NCBI RefSeq assembly: GCF_030546645.1
Contig: NZ_JAUOTO010000002.1
Coordinates: 434,001 to 498,000 of the forward strand
Direction: 5' to 3'
DNA: 64,000 bases
Origin: Flavitalea plasmicola
GTDB lineage: Bacteria > Bacteroidota > Bacteroidia > Chitinophagales > Chitinophagaceae
Under the pieces are notes generated by a model. That model was given only the letters and a program-made list of their open reading frames with translations. It searched no databases and had not been told where the DNA came from. The number at the start of each line of letters is the position of its first letter. Positions within the stretch are counted from its first letter, which is position 1. Shown in pieces: positions 43,304-49,199 of the stretch. The position numbers and the translations under genes were made by a program.

Positions 43304-43867
43304 ATGAAAACGATTATTCACCTGCTGATTTCCGGGGCCATTATCGCATCCGGGAGTGGTTGTCATTCGAACAATATGGAGCATAAAGACACAGTGATGG
43401 GCGCGGCTCAGGCCCCGAAACATACGGGGGGGACTGCATCGGATGATGAAGCGGCGATCCGGGCGCTGGAGGACAGATTCACGGCGGCCTTCAATGCCGG
43501 GGACATTGACGCGATGATGAAGAACTATATTCCGGACAAAAGTCTCGTCGTTTTTGACGTCGTTCCGCGAAAGCAATACCTTGGCGCTGATGCCTATCGC
43601 GAGGATTGGGTGGACTTCTTCTCGCACTTCAGGGAGACGCCGAAGATCACTATTACGGATCTCGGTATTACCGTGGACGGCAACATCGGATTCAGTCACA
43701 GCTTCCAACACGTCATGGGCATCGATAAGCAGGGTAATTCAATCAACCGGACAGTGCGCGTTACCGATGGCTATCGTAAGATTGGCGGCAACTGGCTGAT
43801 CGTGCTTGAGCATGTCTCGGTGCCGGTGAATATGAAGACCGGCAAGGCTGATCTTACCAATGAGTAG
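43304..43867 (+). CDS. SnoaL/NTF2-like lipoprotein (DUF4440 type)
   Basis: 187 residues from Met 43304; lipobox ASGSGC (Cys about 20). The mature part has an NTF2-like fold: AIRALEDRFTAAFNAGDIDAMMKNYIPDKSLVVFDVVPRKQYLGADAYREDWVDFF, then NWLIVLEHVSVPV. Such proteins bind small molecules or act as isomerases; the ligand is unknown. The first Met of the open frame (43271) is upstream of the signal peptide. Converges with the GcvH-like gene with 4 bases between stops. Confidence 0.82.
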   Translation: MKTIIHLLISGAIIASGSGCHSNNMEHKDTVMGAAQAPKHTGGTASDDEAAIRALEDRFTAAFNAGDIDAMMKNYIPDKSLVVFDVVPRKQYLGADAYREDWVDFFSHFRETPKITITDLGITVDGNIGFSHSFQHVMGIDKQGNSINRTVRVTDGYRKIGGNWLIVLEHVSVPVNMKTGKADLTNE

Positions 43868-43871
43868 TTTA

Positions 43872-44273
43872 TTAGAAGCCAGGCCTGCTCATTTCCTGAT
43901 ATTGCTCGGGCGAAAGCAAACCGCTTTGTTCATAAAGCGTATGAGGGAAAATGAATGCTACCCATCCATTGCGTTCCGGCTGTTGCAACAGCATGTTCCG
44001 CCAGTCACCGGAGAGCTCTTGATTGTAGGTAAGAACTTCTCCATCGACTGGCATATGAACAGGTATCTTATTGTTTCCTGAATGAACTATCGCCAGCAGG
44101 TCTCCTGCTCTTTTCATATCTGCGCTACGGTCGAATTCAACCCGCTCTATCTGTTTGATCCCCGTAAGTTTAAGTGCAGATACACCCACATAAGCAGCCG
44201 CCCCCTGGAAATTGATCCATTCATGATCATGGGTATAATAAAGGGCGTTTTTAAACCCCGGAGAGCCTTTCAT
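43872..44273 (-). CDS. GcvH-like protein lacking the canonical lipoyl lysine
   Basis: 133 residues from Met 44273. It follows the GcvH pattern (ALYYTHDHEWINFQGAAAYVGVSALKLTGIKQIERVEF ... MPVDGEVLTYNQEL), but where GcvH has ESVKAxSDxxxPVxGE this reads HSGNNKIPVHMPVDGE; counted back from PVxGE the lysine position is Asn67 and a Lys lies two residues later (K69). Lipoylation is therefore doubtful. No other glycine-cleavage gene is nearby, so a role in that pathway is unlikely. TACCTTTG lies 4 bases before the ATG and a Crp-like palindrome (44329-44344) is upstream. Confidence 0.78.
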   Translation of the reverse strand: MKGSPGFKNALYYTHDHEWINFQGAAAYVGVSALKLTGIKQIERVEFDRSADMKRAGDLLAIVHSGNNKIPVHMPVDGEVLTYNQELSGDWRNMLLQQPERNGWVAFIFPHTLYEQSGLLSPEQYQEMSRPGF

Positions 44274-44277
44274 GGAA

Positions 44278-44285
44278 CAAAGGTA
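44278..44285 (-). promoter_or_regulatory. -7 element 4 bases before the GcvH-like start codon
   Basis: Minus strand TACCTTTG, TTCC, ATG. It predicts an essentially leaderless message and excludes the longer reading frame beginning at 44321. Confidence 0.55.
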
Positions 44286-44328
44286 TTGGGGACTATGCCC
44301 GCCCGCGTTGAATCTTATCACATAAAAA

Positions 44329-44344
44329 TGTGACTTTTGTCACT
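44329..44344. promoter_or_regulatory. Second Crp/Fnr-type palindrome
   Basis: TGTGACTTTTGTCACT has TGTGA-N6-TCACT geometry, close to the site at 35451-35466. Its centre is about 62 bases upstream of the predicted start of the GcvH-like gene, the classic class I activator distance. The Crp/Fnr protein at 34764 is the only such regulator in the window. Confidence 0.6.
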
Positions 44345-44359
44345 GAGCGGGCTTTCATA

Positions 44360-44608
44360 TTAATGATAGTTCTTCAGATATAGTATGGCACACCGGATAT
44401 TGCACCAATGAACAGGGTCAAAATCACCTTCTGACAGCGCCTCCAATCCATTTCTTAATTTGGTTAAATAGTCTTGGATCACGGCTGCAGGCAATCCTTT
44501 TTCCCGCATCCTTTCGATAGAAAGAGTGATGGTCCGCTCCACCTCTTCGCAATCGCGCGCTTTCTCCAGGTGAAGAAGGATTTTTTCCTTATATTCTTCT
44601 AATGTCAT
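44360..44608 (-). CDS. Small helical hypothetical protein
   Basis: 82 residues, not recognised. Charged, strongly helical throughout (MTLEEYKEKILLHLEKARDCEEVERTITLSIERM) with a short C-terminal segment DPVHWCNIRCAILYLKNY. Soluble, probably cytoplasmic, with no signal peptide. Codon use and composition are like neighbouring genes. Its stop is 16 bases from the Crp-like palindrome. Function unknown. Confidence 0.6.
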   Translation of the reverse strand: MTLEEYKEKILLHLEKARDCEEVERTITLSIERMREKGLPAAVIQDYLTKLRNGLEALSEGDFDPVHWCNIRCAILYLKNYH

Positions 44609-44658
44609 GAATGACCCCTTTGTTACAAGGTTTAGGCACTCTTAATTTATGACATTTA

Positions 44659-45159
44659 TTAATGATTAAAAAATCTTAATAATTGGTGTAGAGCGGTGAT
44701 GATGGCCTGGACATAATATAGCTGAACCTTCAGGGGGTCACCCTTGCCGCCTTCGAGCCGATTGGTTTCCAGGATGCGGCCGTCAGCGTAGATGGCATAC
44801 CATGCATAGGGCAGGTCGATCTTCTTCTCCGGGACCGGTGCAGCATATCCCACTACCCCGATACCGTAATGACTGCAAAGTCTCCAGGCGACCCCTTCGG
44901 CCATCTGATTGGCCACCTTTGGTGAGACTGCATTGTGCTCCTGGGCATGAATGGGGTCTACGTCGAGCAAACGGCATTTCTGGCCTACATTGAAGGCCGT
45001 GATCCCGCCCTGGAAGAACAGCCGTGCATCCGTCGCCTGCGAGAAGGCGCCCTGCAGCAATCCTGCCGTTACGCTCTCCGCCACTGCGATCGTTTTCTGT
45101 TCTTCGATGATGATGCGGCGGATGGATTCTATTTCTTCCTTTGGGTAAGTGATGGTCAT
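44659..45159 (-). CDS. CinA-family (PncC-type) nicotinamide-nucleotide amidohydrolase
   Basis: 166 residues from Met 45159 (MTITYPKEEIESIRR); the frame is open to 45219 but the family begins here. CinA C-terminal domain: TIAVAESVTAGLLQGAFSQATDARLFFQGGITAFNVGQKCRLLDVDPIHAQEHNAVSPKVANQMAEGV, GIGVVGYAAP. The domain alone deamidates nicotinamide mononucleotide in NAD recycling. The segment about 113-166 (KIDLPYAWYAIYADGRILETN) is typical. Confidence 0.9.
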   Translation of the reverse strand: MTITYPKEEIESIRRIIIEEQKTIAVAESVTAGLLQGAFSQATDARLFFQGGITAFNVGQKCRLLDVDPIHAQEHNAVSPKVANQMAEGVAWRLCSHYGIGVVGYAAPVPEKKIDLPYAWYAIYADGRILETNRLEGGKGDPLKVQLYYVQAIITALHQLLRFFNH

Positions 45160-45336
45160 AGTGGGTTGGTTGTTGACATTGCTGTGTTCCTGTTGATTAT
45201 ATAGCAAGCATGAGGCCATTCAACTATCCCGGAAATGCCCCCATTCGTGAGGAAGTTTATCTACATGTCTGACGGCGTCGGTGCCCAAACCGGCGCAGGG
45301 AACGGGTTTTGCAAAATATACTTTAAATCAAATCAT

Positions 45337-45531
45337 ATGTCTGACAATAAACAACTGAAAGGGCAGCAGGACCGGAACAAGGTAAATGCCCGGGAGCCTT
45401 ACGAAGTGGAAGACCTGCATCAAAAATACCCGCATCTCTCACACCAGACGGTTGTTGATGCGGTGAAAAGCCATGGTCCGGAAAGGAAAAAGGTGGAAGC
45501 TTACCTGGATGGGCTTGGCCATAAAAAATAG
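45337..45531 (+). CDS. DUF3606 small protein
   Basis: 64 residues from Met 45337 (MSDNKQLKGQQDRNKVN); the longer frame from 45235 has no family match. The core REPYEVEDLHQKYPHLSHQTVVDAVKSHGPERKKVEAYLDG matches the short DUF3606 family common in Bacteroidota. Function unknown; the family is often found with stress genes. No membrane segment. Confidence 0.75.
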   Translation: MSDNKQLKGQQDRNKVNAREPYEVEDLHQKYPHLSHQTVVDAVKSHGPERKKVEAYLDGLGHKK

Positions 45532-45573
45532 CTGTAACTGGTATATTATTGTTAACCATTTAAATACAAACAT

Positions 45574-45747
45574 ATGTTACGCTGGACAATCATCTTTCTG
45601 ATAATAGCTATCATAGCTGGAATTTTTGGCTTTTTCGGAATCGCAGCAGGCGCTGCCTCCATCGCCAAAATTTTATTCTTCATTTTCATCGTGCTGTTCC
45701 TGCTGTCATTTATTGGCGGACGGCGAAGCAGCAGCTCGGATCTATGA
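45574..45747 (+). CDS. DUF1328-type small membrane protein
   Basis: 57 residues, [20 protein letters not shown] to RSSSSDL, with two membrane helices (about 3-24 and 31-47) separated by [11 protein letters not shown], the pattern of the DUF1328/YtjA family. Too short for most gene callers. It starts 42 bases after the DUF3606 stop, so they may share a transcript, and it is followed by a clear terminator hairpin. Function unknown; members are envelope or stress-associated. Confidence 0.8.
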   Translation: MLRWTIIFLIIAIIAGIFGFFGIAAGAASIAKILFFIFIVLFLLSFIGGRRSSSSDL

Positions 45748-45769
45748 CATTAATGTAGAGGGAAAACAG

Positions 45770-45798
45770 AGCCATTACGTAAAGTGATGGCTTTTTTT
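45770..45798 (+). terminator. Rho-independent terminator after DUF1328 gene
   Basis: AGCCATTAC and GTGATGGCT form a 9-base stem (one G-T pair) around a 5-base loop, followed by TTTTTT. It ends the plus-strand pair DUF3606-DUF1328. Confidence 0.75.
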
Positions 45799-45828
45799 AT
45801 GCTTCGTCCCAGCAGGAATTCCTAAAGG

Positions 45829-46074
45829 CTATTCGTAGTAGTCGGCGATGTAGTCGCCAATAGCCTGCACCAGTCCGGGAGGATGGCCTTCCTTATCCCG
45901 CTCCTTCCAGCCGTGGTCACCGCAGCACAAGTAGGCATAGAAGGCGTCTCCCAGCATGACGCGGAAATAAACGGGCATTTTATTCTCGCCCAGCTCTTCG
46001 GAAGGTGTGATGGTGCCGGTGTAATGCCGGCCTTCGAAGTCGAGGGAGAGAGGAAAGGCTTTTGCTGTATCCAT
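45829..46074 (-). CDS. Small hypothetical protein
   Basis: 81 residues (MDTAKAFPLSLDFEGRHYTGTI...), not recognised. Soluble, with a beta-rich N-terminus and the motifs YFRVMLGDAFYAYLCCGDHGWKE and LVQAIGDYIADYYE, suggesting a small folded domain with adjacent Cys residues. An overlapping longer frame in another phase is not credible. Function unknown. Confidence 0.6.
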   Translation of the reverse strand: MDTAKAFPLSLDFEGRHYTGTITPSEELGENKMPVYFRVMLGDAFYAYLCCGDHGWKERDKEGHPPGLVQAIGDYIADYYE

Positions 46075-46180
46075 AATGGCAGTTTAAGTCGTTGACACGC
46101 GCCGATGCGCATGTTTATCTTTCATCCCTAAAAACTTCATGCCAGGCCGAAGGGAGGCTGCGACCGCTGGTCACAGCGGG

Positions 46181-47050
46181 TCATAACTTCGAATTGGTCT
46201 TATCCAGTGCGGCTTTGAGACCGATGGCCAGCTTCTCCGGATCGCTGACTGCCCAAAAATGCATCATGAACAGTCGTGGATCGTCGTACAGCATATGGTT
46301 ATGGATGGCAGTAACAGTAATTCCATTTTCCGTCAACGCTTTCACTACCGGGTTCACTTCGTCCGCCAGCAACACAAAATCGCCCGTAATGCCGGCATTG
46401 GCGCCGTCCATTTGAAAATTAATTCCTGTCGCCATGCCGATGGCAGGCGGCATCTCCATACCACTCTCCATTAATTTCTCCTTGCGTGGGAAGCTGTATT
46501 GCAAGATCTGGCCGTTGCGTTTGCCGGATCTTCCCAGGATCGCTTCTACTTTCGACCAATCCGGGACCACGCCCGTTCCGCCGGCCGGCGGTGGGGTCAA
46601 TGGCGTACCCGTGGTGGCCAATACGGATTTGATGGCTGCTGCCAGCTGCAAAGCGTCCCCGCTGCCGGAAACATGAATGTATTTTATTGCAGGCTTCTCG
46701 TTTACCAGGTGGTTGTGCATAGCTGTCAGCGACAGATGCGCTGCCACCAGTTTGGCGACCACCGGGGCCACTTCGGTGTCCAGCAAGACCATGTCGCCCA
46801 TGACCATCGTCTCATTGCCCATGGCAATAAATCCAAACCAGGACGTCAGCGCCAAACCCGGCGCCACCGCAAAATCGCCCACTTTCACCTTCAGGTCGCT
46901 GCGTGGATACGTGATGCGGTAGACCTGTCCCGACACTGTTCCCTTTTTGCCAAAGACATTGTTCAGGGCGCTGGAGTCGACCTGTCCAAAACTGTAGCTG
47001 GCATACATCATGGCCAGTAAGCAAAAAAATGTTCTTTTACGCGTGTTCAT
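46181..47050 (-). CDS. DUF1259 (LppY/LpqO-like) exported protein
   Basis: 289 residues with a signal peptide (1-23, ASYSFGQ). Two copies of the DUF1259 fold: first half GQVYRITYPRSDLKVKVGDFAVAPGLALTSWFGFIAMGNETMVMGDMVLLDTEVAPVVAKLVAAHLSLTAMHNHLV, second half QILQYSFPRKEKLMESGMEMPPAIGMATGINFQMDGANAGITGDFVLLADEVNPVVKALTENGITVTAIHNHML. Conserved His in both (AMHNHL, AIHNHM). Function unknown. Confidence 0.85.
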   Translation of the reverse strand: MNTRKRTFFCLLAMMYASYSFGQVDSSALNNVFGKKGTVSGQVYRITYPRSDLKVKVGDFAVAPGLALTSWFGFIAMGNETMVMGDMVLLDTEVAPVVAKLVAAHLSLTAMHNHLVNEKPAIKYIHVSGSGDALQLAAAIKSVLATTGTPLTPPPAGGTGVVPDWSKVEAILGRSGKRNGQILQYSFPRKEKLMESGMEMPPAIGMATGINFQMDGANAGITGDFVLLADEVNPVVKALTENGITVTAIHNHMLYDDPRLFMMHFWAVSDPEKLAIGLKAALDKTNSKL

Positions 47051-47085
47051 GTTGTTTCTTTAAGTTGGTGGTAACTTATGATCCA

Positions 47086-48270
47086 TCAAGCTATTTTAAC
47101 GAGCAGCCCGATGAGAGCGGCTATCGCGATAATGAAAGGTTCCCGTATTTTCGAAAAATAGATCAGGGCACATAAGGTAGCAATGGCTATACCTGCCGTA
47201 GGCAGATCCTTAATGCTCCGCGCACCAATAACGACGACCGCGCCCACCAGTGTGCCTACCACGGCGGCGGTGATGCCGTCGACAAAGGCTTTAATAGAAG
47301 TATTTTTAGCAATTTTCTTAAAATAGGGTGCGGGCAGGATGACGAACAGGTAACAAGGCAAAAAAGTGGCCAGGCTGGCGACAGCGGCTCCGGGTAAACC
47401 GCCGACAAGGTAACCAATAAACCCGACAGTGATCACCACGGGACCGGGTGTTATCATGGCGACGGCTACGGCGTCCACGAACTGTGCTTCCGTCAGCCAG
47501 TGGTATTCCGTCACCACGCCGCCGTGCAGAAAGGGAACGATGGCCAGCCCGCTGCCAAAGACAAAGGCGCCGGCCTTTAGAAAAAAGATCCCGATCTTAG
47601 ATAGCATTCCCGGCTGATAATCCCAAAATCCTATCCCTCCCAATAGAAACGCGGACATGGGCGATCTGGCCGGCCGCATCCTCCGGGGAGGCGCTTTGAC
47701 AACCATATAGATCAGCCCTGCCAAGATAAAGAGCAGCACTTCTTCTGTTTGTGTAATCACCGTCACCATCAGGCCTGCCAGGTAGAAGACCCATAAAAGC
47801 CAATTGGAACGGATGGCCTTTCTATTCAACTTACTCACCGACTTTACGGTCAGCTTATAAGCGCTTATGGCGATGATACCAATGACAGCCGCGCCCACCC
47901 CATAGAAGACCGCTTGCATCCAGGGCAGTCCGCCGAATAGCCTGTAGATAATACCCAATCCTACTACCATTAGAAAAGAAGGTAATATAAAAGCGATGCC
48001 CGCCAGGGTGGCGCCCAGGTACCGGTGATGAACGAATCCCAGGTAAATGCCCAGCTGCGCCGCCAGGGGACCAGGGGCCAGCTGCGCCAGGGCTAATCCT
48101 TCTTTATATTCTTCCTCTGCGATCCACTTTCTTTTTTCAACCAGGTCCCTGTGCATGTAACCCACGAGGGCTACGGGCCCGCCAAATCCGCTGTATCCCA
48201 GCCTGAAGAAGTAGCCGGTCAATTCCCGAAGGGTGTATGCTGGTTTGCGCTGTGATGAAACTTCTTCCAT
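47086..48270 (-). CDS. chrA: ChrA-type chromate transporter
   Basis: 394 residues, a long-chain CHR protein with two homologous halves: GYSGFGGPVALVGYMHRDLVEKRKWI in the first and GAFVFGSGLAIVPFLHGGVVTEYHWLTEAQFVDAVAVAMITPGPVVI in the second, about ten membrane helices. Exports chromate from the cytoplasm. It follows the ChrB-AraC gene by 63 bases on the same strand but has its own strong promoter: TAGGTTTG 4 bases before the ATG, with TTTG 17-18 bases further upstream. Confidence 0.92.
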   Translation of the reverse strand: MEEVSSQRKPAYTLRELTGYFFRLGYSGFGGPVALVGYMHRDLVEKRKWIAEEEYKEGLALAQLAPGPLAAQLGIYLGFVHHRYLGATLAGIAFILPSFLMVVGLGIIYRLFGGLPWMQAVFYGVGAAVIGIIAISAYKLTVKSVSKLNRKAIRSNWLLWVFYLAGLMVTVITQTEEVLLFILAGLIYMVVKAPPRRMRPARSPMSAFLLGGIGFWDYQPGMLSKIGIFFLKAGAFVFGSGLAIVPFLHGGVVTEYHWLTEAQFVDAVAVAMITPGPVVITVGFIGYLVGGLPGAAVASLATFLPCYLFVILPAPYFKKIAKNTSIKAFVDGITAAVVGTLVGAVVVIGARSIKDLPTAGIAIATLCALIYFSKIREPFIIAIAALIGLLVKIA

Positions 48271-48274
48271 TCGG

Positions 48275-48303
48275 CAAACCTATCGAATCCGCCAACCCTC
48301 AAA
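48275..48303 (-). promoter_or_regulatory. Promoter of chrA with -33 and -7 elements
   Basis: Minus strand: TTTG (48303-48300), 17 bases, TAGGTTTG (48282-48275), CCGA, ATG (48270). Both elements match the Bacteroidota consensus, so this is the best-supported leaderless case in the window. Confidence 0.7.
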
Positions 48304-48333
48304 TTGTATAAAAATGAACCATTTGTACAGGAA

Positions 48334-49173
48334 TTACCTTTTGGAAGGTTTTTTTTTGAAGGCGGAGGGATTCTTCCCCGTGTGCTGCTTAAAAATGCGG
48401 TTAAAATGGCTTTGATCCGAGAAGCCTGTGAGGTAAGCAATTTCTGTCAGGGAATAGCTGGAAGACTGCATCAGCTCCAGGGCTCTTTCTATCCGAAGCT
48501 TCCGGATATATTCTCCAAAAGACAGGTCCCCGAAATATTTCGAAAATTCCCGGGACAGGTAGGAGGGACTGATCTCCAATCCTTTAGACAGTTCTTTTAA
48601 GCTCAGGCTCGTGTCGATGTGGTCCTGGATCAGTTCCTTCAGCTCCTGTGCCCAGGCTGGGATCTTCTTTTTCGATCCGGTCTTGCTTTGCAAAAAGTTA
48701 TTGAACACATTCAACAGCAGGTGTTCCACCGGCTGCTGGGTATGTTTCTCCTTTTGCAGGTGTTTCGCCCAGCTGTACAAGGCGTCATAGATGATCATTC
48801 CTTTTTCCAACTGCTGCTGGTCGTCTTTATAATTATACCCCAGCCCCGCGGAAATGGCCCACAATCCGGAAGACTGTTCGGCCAGTTCATGCCGGTCTGT
48901 GTCTGCCCCGCGCACGATCACGGCGATGGTATGCAAGGCAGGGTCTTTGAGCTTGTGTTTCTTAATGAAATAGTCAAAGGTGCATTCATCCTTATAATGG
49001 GTATATTCAACGTCCGGTATGTCGAAAGGAACAGCTCCCAGCTGTCTGGCTTTTTTTGCGACTTCCCCGAATGGAACGTAGATGATCTCCGCGTCCTTAT
49101 CAATGAATCGTTTGATCAGCCAGGGGCAGGCGATCCTGTCGATCTTGGGTCGTTCTCTGGTTATCCATTTCAT
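48334..49173 (-). CDS. ChrB-domain-AraC fusion regulator
   Basis: 279 residues from Met 49173 (MKWITRERPKIDRIACPWLIKRF). Residues 1-140 match the chromate-resistance ChrB C-terminal domain (RPKIDRIACPWLIKRFIDKDAEIIYVPFGEV, EYTHYKDECTFDYFIKKHKLKDPALHTIAVIVRGADTD). Residues about 180-279 are an AraC double HTH (LSLKELSKGLEISPSYLSREFSKYF, LTEIAYLTGFSDQSHFNRIFKQHTG). An N-terminal ChrB-type module fused to AraC is unusual; ChrB normally carries a different DNA-binding N-terminus. Directly upstream of chrA and the likely chromate sensor. The longer frame to 49254 overlaps the permease gene and has no family match. Confidence 0.85.
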   Translation of the reverse strand: MKWITRERPKIDRIACPWLIKRFIDKDAEIIYVPFGEVAKKARQLGAVPFDIPDVEYTHYKDECTFDYFIKKHKLKDPALHTIAVIVRGADTDRHELAEQSSGLWAISAGLGYNYKDDQQQLEKGMIIYDALYSWAKHLQKEKHTQQPVEHLLLNVFNNFLQSKTGSKKKIPAWAQELKELIQDHIDTSLSLKELSKGLEISPSYLSREFSKYFGDLSFGEYIRKLRIERALELMQSSSYSLTEIAYLTGFSDQSHFNRIFKQHTGKNPSAFKKKPSKR

Positions 49174-49199
49174 ACTGAGGCAATGATAGTGATTATTCT

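Noticed and set aside
45822-46112. 96-codon frame overlapping the small hypothetical gene at 45829
   Set aside because: A different phase with basic, low-complexity composition; the 81-residue frame has a better protein-like pattern.
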